A stretch of 10,850 nt of DNA from Candidatus Zixiibacteriota bacterium (lineage in GTDB: Bacteria > Zixibacteria > MSB-5A5 > GN15 > PGXB01). Of this stretch, positions 5,990 to 10,850 are shown in pieces. Where the stretch lies: assembly GCA_024230695.1 (NCBI GenBank), contig JAAERC010001199.1:1-10850 (forward strand), written 5' to 3'. The stretch's first letter is position 1. Every line of letters begins with the position of its first letter. The notes under the pieces are model-generated. The model was not told the DNA's origin, searched no databases, and saw nothing but the letters and a program-made list of their open reading frames with translations. Position numbers and translations under genes: made by a program.

Positions 5990-7039
5990 ATGCCACGACT
6001 GAACATAAAAGCACTCGACAAAAATTTCTCCGACACAAAAGTGCTCGATAATATTAACATCGAAACGCTCGATGGTGAACTGGTTGTGATTCTTGGCCCA
6101 TCCGGATGTGGTAAGTCGACCTTATTAAGATTGATTGCTGGACTCGAAGACCCCGATGAAGGTGAGATCTGGATCGGTAAAAATAGAGTAGATAATCTCC
6201 CACCCCGCAAACGAAATGTCGCACTGGTTTTTCAAAACTATGCTCTTTATCCGCATATGACTGTCAAACAGAATCTTGCTTTCCCGCTCAAAGTCGCCAA
6301 GGTGAATAAAAAAGAGATTCATGAACGAGTGTTAGTGACAGCCACGATGATTGGTCTTTCAGATAGATTAGATTCCCGTCCGGCAGAATTATCCGGTGGA
6401 CAAAGACAAAGAGTCGCGCTGGGACGAGCGATTATCCGTAAGCCTGATTTATATTTACTCGATGAACCACTATCCAATCTCGACGCTGCTTTACGTAATA
6501 AAATGCGTCGTGAATTAGTTGAGATTCAGCGAACACTTGGTACAACAACAGTATATGTCACTCATGACCAGACCGAGGCACTAACAATGGCGGACAGGCT
6601 GGTGGTGATAGAAAAGGGTAAAATCAGACAGATCGGAACAGTTGAGGAGATTTATAATAAGCCAGCCGATATTTTTGTTGCCTCGTTTGTTGGGACACCC
6701 AAGATAAATATCCTTGATGGATTTATCAGTGGTGGTACAATCAAACCATTTAATCTATCAACGATTTTTATCCCATCTGATTATAAATCAAAGGAAGTAA
6801 CAATCGGTATCCGTCCGGAAGATATTTTTCTGGATAAAAATAGTAAGCTAAGCGGCAAGGTAACATCACTTGAGTATCTTGGTGATAGAAGCTTAATAAC
6901 CATTAAATATTCAGATTATTTCCTTGTAATCAGCACTGAGCCTGCAAAATATAAAATAGGTGATAGTATCAATTTCAGCATCAAACCTGAAAAAGCATTT
7001 CTATTTAACAAACAGACGGGTGTCTGTTTTAATAAGTAG
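5990..7039 (+). CDS. ABC transporter ATP-binding protein of the MalK/UgpC/MsiK (sugar importer) family
   Basis: This 349-aa protein is an import-type ABC ATPase that would power uptake through separate membrane subunits. It has Walker A GPSGCGKST (36-44), Q-loop Q82 in VFQNYALYPHMTV, signature LSGGQ (134-138), Walker B LYLLDEP (154-160), D-loop SNLD (162-165) and the H-loop histidine (H192). FVGTPKINIL (233-242) then leads into a TOBE-type C-terminal domain with TIGIRPEDIF (271-280). This layout is typical of carbohydrate importers such as MalK, UgpC and the shared ATPase MsiK; a role with polyamines or ions is less likely. No permease or binding-protein gene lies nearby, so it may serve transporters encoded elsewhere. 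ATG 5990 has no Shine-Dalgarno and may be leaderless. A terminator-like hairpin covers its last codons. Confidence 0.92.
   Translation: MPRLNIKALDKNFSDTKVLDNINIETLDGELVVILGPSGCGKSTLLRLIAGLEDPDEGEIWIGKNRVDNLPPRKRNVALVFQNYALYPHMTVKQNLAFPLKVAKVNKKEIHERVLVTATMIGLSDRLDSRPAELSGGQRQRVALGRAIIRKPDLYLLDEPLSNLDAALRNKMRRELVEIQRTLGTTTVYVTHDQTEALTMADRLVVIEKGKIRQIGTVEEIYNKPADIFVASFVGTPKINILDGFISGGTIKPFNLSTIFIPSDYKSKEVTIGIRPEDIFLDKNSKLSGKVTSLEYLGDRSLITIKYSDYFLVISTEPAKYKIGDSINFSIKPEKAFLFNKQTGVCFNK
7010..7030 (+). terminator. Terminator-like hairpin inside the 3' end of the ABC ATPase gene
   Basis: AAACAGAC (7010-7017) pairs perfectly with GTCTGTTT (7022-7029) around loop GGGT, followed by one more T and then AATAA. 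The run of four T is partly within the stem. The hairpin lies within the last ten codons, just before the TAG at 7037-7039. It could end transcription right at the gene end, although the short U-run makes it a modest terminator. Confidence 0.5.
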
Positions 7040-7240
7040 ATATTTATTTGTGTTGTAACGTGTTGTGGTTTTGGTGATTACAATAATTTGCATTAATTGG
7101 CATAATACTCCTCGCATTATTAGTATAAAATAACATTTAGGAAATATATAAATTATACAAAGTTAAATGTGTTTGTTAAAGCTTTGGCCTACAGCCCTTA
7201 TTCTATAGGGTCTTACAAGATATATAGAATTTGTCTTTGA

Positions 7241-7269
7241 TTGTATATAAATTTATTATATTATATAAT
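7241..7269 (+). promoter_or_regulatory. Candidate promoter for the 98-residue protein gene
   Basis: A perfect -10 hexamer TATAAT (7264-7269) follows TTGTAT (7241-7246) after 17 bp. An overlapping alternative is TTGATT (7237-7242) with TATTAT (7259-7264) at 16 bp. Transcription would start near 7276, leaving a leader of about 100 nt. Confidence 0.5.
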
Positions 7270-7368
7270 CACATTATTCAAATAAAGGAGTTGTTAATCC
7301 GGTCGGATAACTCTCTCTTTTCAGGCACTTTGATAAATATAAAGATATAACCGGCATAATATTGTCAG

Positions 7369-7373
7369 GGAGG
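7369..7373 (+). promoter_or_regulatory. Strong ribosome binding site supporting a GTG start
   Basis: GGAGG, within AGGGAGGT at 7367-7374, lies 5 nt before GTG 7379. It is the best Shine-Dalgarno on the + strand of this window with a well-placed start, and it is the main reason to treat the short ORF as a gene. Confidence 0.7.
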
Positions 7374-7378
7374 TAGAA

Positions 7379-7675
7379 GTGAGAATTAATAACAGTCCAA
7401 GAGGTTGTGCTCAGTTTTTGGAGGAAACCACTCAACAATGTCATACACAAACTCAGCAATCGTCCCAACCCAGTCCAGATGAAATCAAAAATGCTGCAAA
7501 AATGCTTACTGATCGGCTCGATAACATAAAAAAACAAGGCTTGCCGATTAAACCAATGTTTAACGCATTGCGGGAAGCATTGCAAAAAACGAAGCCAAGC
7601 TTGTCGTTATCCGAAAAAAAACTGGCGAACATGAGACCTCCTGAATTAGAGGAACTGGCGGAAGATTTATTATAA
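7379..7675 (+). CDS. Hypothetical 98-residue helical protein
   Basis: I do not recognise this protein. It begins at GTG 7379 after a near-perfect Shine-Dalgarno and behind a good promoter, so it is very probably expressed. The N-terminus holds two cysteines (C10 and C21) in a Gln-rich stretch of polar residues. From about 33 the sequence is charged and probably alpha-helical, with candidate helices at 33-53, 58-71 and 75-96 separated by Pro and Gly. The C-terminus is acidic (PPELEELAEDLL). There is no signal peptide or membrane segment, so it should be cytoplasmic. It stands alone: 339 bp separate it from the upstream ATPase gene and 136 bp, with separate -10-like hexamers, from alkC. A small adaptor or regulatory protein is possible, but nothing visible proves a function. 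Confidence 0.72.
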   Translation: MRINNSPRGCAQFLEETTQQCHTQTQQSSQPSPDEIKNAAKMLTDRLDNIKKQGLPIKPMFNALREALQKTKPSLSLSEKKLANMRPPELEELAEDLL

Positions 7676-7779
7676 AAATTAATAATCTTTATTCAGATTT
7701 GGTTTTCTAATTTCAACTTTGAATTGCTAATAATATGTGATTGACAATATTAAAGGCATAAGGCTTCTTAAGTCTGTTG

Positions 7780-7797
7780 TATAATATTGTATATAAT
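7780..7797 (+). promoter_or_regulatory. Candidate -10 region(s) for alkC
   Basis: Two perfect TATAAT hexamers occur at 7780-7785 and 7792-7797, before the alkC ribosome site. Neither has a good -35 at 16-18 bp. The consensus TTGACA at 7741-7746 is 33 bp from the nearer one, too far to pair with it. An activator-dependent promoter is possible. Confidence 0.35.
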
Positions 7798-7811
7798 TCT
7801 GGGAGAGTTTT

Positions 7812-8897
7812 ATGCCTGAGAAACTAAAAGATAATTATTTCACAAAAGAATCGGTGACCAAGTTTGCCGATGTACTTAAATCAACTTACTCAAAATTCGA
7901 TAAAAAGAAATTTGTCAAATCAGTTTTTGATAAAAATTATGGCAATTTAGAACTGATGGCAAAAATGCACCATGTCACAGAATGTATGAAACCGGCTCTA
8001 CCGGTTTCTTATAAAAAGACACTTGGTATCCTGATAAAAGCGGCTCCCAAAGTAAAAGGATTCGAATCTATCTGCTTGCCGGATTTTGTCGAGAGGTATG
8101 GAGTCGAAAATTGGGAGATCTCACTTGACGCTCTTGCTGTTTTCACAAAATACTCATCATCTGAATTTGCTATCCGGCCGTTTATTATAATGAATGAAAA
8201 AAAGGCAATGGCCTACATGAAAAAACTGGCCAAAGATAAAGAAAAAAATGTCCGACGGTTTTCATCCGAAGGTTGTCGACCGCGTCTTCCCTGGGCAATG
8301 GCCCTTCCAAATCTCAAAAAAGATCCATCATCGATTTTACCAATTCTTGAACTTTTGAAAAACGATGAATCAGAATTTGTGCGACGATCGGTCGCCAATA
8401 ATCTAAATGATATCTCAAAAGATCATCCAAATCTGGCGTTAAAAATATCAAAACAATGGTTTGGTAAAACAGAAGATACCAACTGGATAGTAAAGCATGC
8501 CTGCCGGACATTACTTAAGGCCGGTAATAGTCAGGCTATGAAACTTTTTGGATTTGGCGATCCCAAAAATATAAGTGTCAATAATTTGAAGGTAAATAAA
8601 AAGAAAATCAAAATCGGTGAAAAAACTGAATTTTCTTACACCCTCAAAGTCGGCAGTAAGAAAAAGACTAAAATCAGACTTGAATATGCCGTCACATTTG
8701 CCAAAGCTAATAATAAGTTCTCAAAAAAAGTATTTAAAATATCTGAAAAAGAATACAAACCAGGCGAATACAATTTATCTAAAAAACATTCATTTGCGAA
8801 TTTGTCAACCCGTAAACATTATGTTGGAAAACATGCAATAGCGATTATTGTTAATGGTGTTGAAAAGGCGAATATTGAATTTTTGCTAACTAAGTGA
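7812..8897 (+). CDS. alkC: AlkC-type DNA glycosylase (HEAT-repeat alkylation repair enzyme with Ig-like domain)
   Basis: AlkC enzymes remove positively charged methylated bases, mainly N3-methyladenine and N3-methylcytosine, without flipping the base out, and so start base excision repair. The 361-aa product matches the family throughout. Residues about 1-245 form the HEAT-repeat glycosylase part, with SSSEFAIRPF (115-124), VRRFSSEGCRPRLPW (147-161) and VRRSVANNLNDISKDHP (190-206). E118, E153, W161 and D200 lie in the motifs that I recall holding the essential residues of the Pseudomonas enzyme. LFGFGD (245-250) leads to a C-terminal Ig-like beta domain (about 253-361) that includes LRLEYAVTF-like and TTRKxYxGxH-like patterns. 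This layout is the AlkC-alpha type; AlkC-beta lacks that domain. GGGAG (7801-7805) lies 6 nt before the ATG. The stop is 2 bp from the end of the convergent kinase-like gene, with no terminator between them. Confidence 0.92.
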   Translation: MPEKLKDNYFTKESVTKFADVLKSTYSKFDKKKFVKSVFDKNYGNLELMAKMHHVTECMKPALPVSYKKTLGILIKAAPKVKGFESICLPDFVERYGVENWEISLDALAVFTKYSSSEFAIRPFIIMNEKKAMAYMKKLAKDKEKNVRRFSSEGCRPRLPWAMALPNLKKDPSSILPILELLKNDESEFVRRSVANNLNDISKDHPNLALKISKQWFGKTEDTNWIVKHACRTLLKAGNSQAMKLFGFGDPKNISVNNLKVNKKKIKIGEKTEFSYTLKVGSKKKTKIRLEYAVTFAKANNKFSKKVFKISEKEYKPGEYNLSKKHSFANLSTRKHYVGKHAIAIIVNGVEKANIEFLLTK

Positions 8898-8899
8898 GT

Positions 8900-9547
8900 C
8901 TAGATTTGCAGGAATTCATTTAATTTTTTATAAATGTCCGGCCAGCTTGGTTCCGAGTTTTCTATGGCGATTTTAGAAATTGTTGTTTGTTCGAATATTT
9001 CATCAGTAATTTTCCGAAGAACTTTATTGAACTTTAAGTATAACTCGTAGTCGGTTTGATTGTTATTTTTACCAAAGGCGGTATCATCCAAAAAGGTGCA
9101 GATTTTATTCTGCCATTTTTGACTACGAGATTCATAAACTTTATGAAGCGATGATACTATATCATCTTGATAAAAATAAATTAGCGTGGGATTTAACGGT
9201 TTAATAATATCCAATATTTGATAAGCGTATTTATAGATTTCAATTTCCTTAGCGCCTTTTTCTAATAGCTCACCAATAGTACACTGAAAGAGCGCCGCGT
9301 CTAATATTACTATTTTATTCTCTTTGAGTATATTATCTACAAAATTGCTCCATCTTTGGATTGTCTGGTTGATCCAGTGATTTATATCAGGTTCACTGTA
9401 GTTGATTATTGGATGATTGTTACTGAATTCATGATAAAACTCAGGCCTAATATTATTTATTGAATGGACATCCAATAATTTCTGACCAGTAGTTGATTTA
9501 CCCGATCCGGCCATTCCCTCTATTAGAATAAGCTTTGTATCTATCAT
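8900..9547 (-). CDS. P-loop kinase-like NTPase of unknown substrate
   Basis: This 215-aa cytoplasmic protein begins with a beta strand and Walker A, LILIEGMAGSGKSTT (residues 6-20), as in small-molecule or nucleoside/nucleotide kinases. YHEFSNNHPI (38-47) resembles the E...HP pattern of uncharacterised thymidylate-kinase-like NTPases. KIVILDAALFQ (78-88) is a likely Walker B-like strand with D83, and the YQDD...ESRSQ segment (126-143) may form the lid with R141. The true substrate cannot be read from the sequence. Its ATG lies 10 bp after the stop of the ABC-2 permease gene, so it is probably co-transcribed, but its ribosome site is weak. Sampled lines give about 28-32% G+C against about 47% in the permease, suggesting a different origin. 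Confidence 0.8.
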   Translation of the reverse strand: MIDTKLILIEGMAGSGKSTTGQKLLDVHSINNIRPEFYHEFSNNHPIINYSEPDINHWINQTIQRWSNFVDNILKENKIVILDAALFQCTIGELLEKGAKEIEIYKYAYQILDIIKPLNPTLIYFYQDDIVSSLHKVYESRSQKWQNKICTFLDDTAFGKNNNQTDYELYLKFNKVLRKITDEIFEQTTISKIAIENSEPSWPDIYKKLNEFLQI

Positions 9548-9557
9548 CTCTGTGTAA

Positions 9558-10655
9558 TTAACTCACTCTTTTCGAATAACGTAACCACGAAAATGAAAAT
9601 ATAATTATTCCAAAAATAATCATCGCGGTTATTTCAAAAAGCAGTTCATCGGCAGTTGTACCTTTCATCATAATTCCTCTTACGATAGTCATAAAGTACC
9701 TCAGTGGATTTAGATATGTCACATATTGTACAAACAGCGGCATATTGGCTATCGGAGCAAAAAAGCCGGATGTCAATATTGTAAAGATTGAAAAAAACCA
9801 TGCAAAAAACATCGCCTGCTGTTGAGTTTTCGTGACAGTGGAAATAAACAATCCCACTCCCAGCGTCGTAAATAGAAAAATAAATGTCAGGCCATACAAC
9901 AAAGTCCATGAACCGGCGAACGGTATCCCGAACCACAAAACACCAAACAATAGTGCAATTGACATTTCGAGGAATCCCAAAATGGCAAATGGAATAGTTT
10001 TTCCTGCAATCAGCGCGGGTACTGTGATCGGCGTTACCATTAATTGTTCCAGAGTGCCGATTTCTCGTTCGCGAACGATCGCCATTGAGGTCAACATCAC
10101 AGTTATCATGGTTATAAGAACCGCAACGATTCCAGGCACCATATAATATACCGACTCTGATTCCGGATTAAAAAGCATCTGCTGTCGCATCTGTATTGGT
10201 TCGGGGATATTAAGATAACGGCGGTTAAATTGCCATGCAATCATCTCAGCATACCCGGAGGCAATCGAGGCCGAATTGGCATTACTGCCATCAATTAATA
10301 AACCGACATCTACTGGTTGTTTCTTTGCAAATTTTTCAGAAAAATCATTTGGAATTATCAAAGCGGCGCTGTATCTGTTTTCCTTGAAGCCACGTTCGGC
10401 ATCAAGGATCGGTGGATTATCCGATGAAAACAGAAAATAATCTCCGGCGGTTTTAGCGTTAAGATAATCTCGCGACAAACTGCTTCGATCAAAATCGTAA
10501 ACGGCGGTTTCGATATTTCTAACATCGGTATTGATAGCATATCCTAGCACTAGAAGTTGAATCATTGGCATTACAAATATCAATCGAAGCATATTTTTAT
10601 CACGGATAACCTGATAGAATTCCTTTTTCATCAATGCCAAAATTGTCTGTATCAT
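9558..10655 (-). CDS. ABC-2 type transporter permease (YbhS/YbhR-like export subunit)
   Basis: This 365-aa inner-membrane protein is a permease of the ABC-2 export family, whose members move drugs, lipids or polymers outward with a separate ATPase and often a membrane-fusion adaptor. One N-terminal membrane segment (about 23-41) is followed by a large extracytoplasmic domain (about 43-168). Five segments come next, near 170-192, 217-240, 250-272, 282-302 and 340-358. The cytoplasmic EREIGTLEQLMVTP motif (197-210) that contacts the ATPase is intact, as is the NMPLFVQYVTYLNPLRYF pattern before the last segment. This matches the E. coli YbhS/YbhR layout. It starts 1 bp after the stop of an upstream paralogue, with AAGGGTGG as a possible ribosome site, so the two permeases probably form a heterodimer. 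The substrate is not evident. Confidence 0.93.
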   Translation of the reverse strand: MIQTILALMKKEFYQVIRDKNMLRLIFVMPMIQLLVLGYAINTDVRNIETAVYDFDRSSLSRDYLNAKTAGDYFLFSSDNPPILDAERGFKENRYSAALIIPNDFSEKFAKKQPVDVGLLIDGSNANSASIASGYAEMIAWQFNRRYLNIPEPIQMRQQMLFNPESESVYYMVPGIVAVLITMITVMLTSMAIVREREIGTLEQLMVTPITVPALIAGKTIPFAILGFLEMSIALLFGVLWFGIPFAGSWTLLYGLTFIFLFTTLGVGLFISTVTKTQQQAMFFAWFFSIFTILTSGFFAPIANMPLFVQYVTYLNPLRYFMTIVRGIMMKGTTADELLFEITAMIIFGIIIFSFSWLRYSKRVS

Positions 10656-10656
10656 A

Positions 10657-10850
10657 TCAGTCCACCCTTAGTTTGAATTTTTTGGTGGAGACCGCCAATA
10701 ATACAGTTGCCAAAACAAGCAAAAACAGACCTTCAACCCAGAGCAATTCGATCCCGGAACCTTTGAGCATGATTCCCCGGATAATCAGCAGAAAATATCT
10801 GGCCGGAACTATATGGGTGATAACCTGAAGAATTACTGGCATATTCTTTA
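10657..10850 (-). CDS. ABC-2 type transporter permease, C-terminal fragment (gene runs off the right edge)
   Basis: About 63 codons of a second ABC-2 permease are visible. The frame continues past the right edge, since codons for K and N precede the methionine at 10842, so that ATG is internal. The segment NMPVILQVITHIVPARYFLLIIRGIMLKG corresponds closely to the same region of the next gene (about residues 304-332), followed by a last membrane segment and a short basic tail. The two genes are paralogues separated by one base. In related ybhFSR-type operons the ATPase and adaptor genes come first, so they would be expected beyond 10850. Confidence 0.9.
   Translation of the reverse strand, partial: KNMPVILQVITHIVPARYFLLIIRGIMLKGSGIELLWVEGLFLLVLATVLLAVSTKKFKLRVD

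Larger units (their letters stand above)
7040..7378. other. AT-rich non-coding gap with promoter and leader for the next gene
   Basis: No convincing gene lies in these 339 bp. It holds a GTGTTGT direct repeat at 7050-7056 and 7060-7066, a promoter near 7241-7269, and a leader of about 100 nt before the 98-residue gene. The leader contains a Shine-Dalgarno-like AAAGGAG (7284-7290) without a well-spaced start, and the short dyad ATCCGGTCGGAT (7297-7308). I recognise no known riboswitch. Confidence 0.6.

Noticed and set aside
7075..7110. Sigma-54-like TTGGCA with a GC further downstream in the gap after the ABC ATPase
   Set aside because: The spacing between GG and GC is 13 bp rather than the required 10.
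7284..7299. AAAGGAG followed by TTG 7291 as a short upstream ORF
   Set aside because: The start codon touches the Shine-Dalgarno, leaving no spacing, and the frame stops after about 20 codons.
7741..7746. Consensus -35 TTGACA upstream of alkC
   Set aside because: There is no -10-like hexamer at 16-18 bp; the nearest TATAAT is 33 bp away.
9832..10146. 104-codon ORF on the + strand inside the ABC-2 permease gene
   Set aside because: It is fully antisense to a well-conserved permease, has no ribosome site, and has a composition expected of a shadow frame.

Overview
The window looks like the replication-origin neighbourhood of an AT-rich bacterial chromosome. It carries the end of an mrp/apbC gene, then dnaA, a probable oriC, dnaN and recF, all on the + strand. 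The proteins are divergent members of universal families. Sample-line counts give roughly 40-50% G+C in conserved genes and about 27-32% in two accessory genes. The recF neighbour looks like a lipoprotein, and the Mrp homologue has no cysteine in its visible part. I suspect an uncultured Gram-negative lineage, perhaps of the FCB type, but I cannot place it from sequence alone.

Region 1 (1-4922) is the replication block. The Mrp P-loop protein (5' end outside the window) is followed by a 417-bp non-coding stretch with DnaA-box-like sites. Next come dnaA (start set at 980), a 271-bp gap, dnaN (start set at 2640) and recF. The dnaA-dnaN gap holds several near-consensus DnaA boxes, a run of trinucleotides fitting the DnaA-trio pattern, and a 47-bp tract with only three G/C bases. 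With the sites upstream of dnaA this suggests a bipartite origin like that of Bacillus subtilis. A likely dnaN promoter overlaps one DnaA box. DnaA would open the origin, DnaN would tether the polymerase, and RecF would act at gapped forks.

Region 2 (4922-7039) is accessory. An AT-rich putative lipoprotein gene overlaps the recF stop codon (TAATG). It converges on a crcB/fluc fluoride channel gene across a GC-rich hairpin. Divergent from crcB is a solitary MalK/MsiK-type ABC ATPase with no permease or binding protein nearby. It has no Shine-Dalgarno and may be leaderless, and a terminator-like hairpin lies inside its last codons.

Region 3 (7040-8897) holds an AT-rich 339-bp gap with a good promoter, an unrecognised 98-residue protein with a strong Shine-Dalgarno and GTG start, and alkC. 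The alkC product is an AlkC-type alkylpurine/alkylpyrimidine DNA glycosylase with HEAT repeats and a C-terminal Ig-like domain.

Region 4 (8900-10850, - strand) is the distal part of an ABC-2 export operon. It has the 3' end of one permease, a complete second permease 1 bp downstream, and then an AT-rich P-loop kinase-like gene 10 bp further on. ATPase and adaptor genes would lie beyond the right edge.

I see no CRISPR, rRNA, credible tRNA, insertion sequence or clear new defence system. The most useful second looks are the origin architecture, the cysteine-free Mrp, the orphan ATPase with its odd expression signals, and the unknown 98-residue protein.
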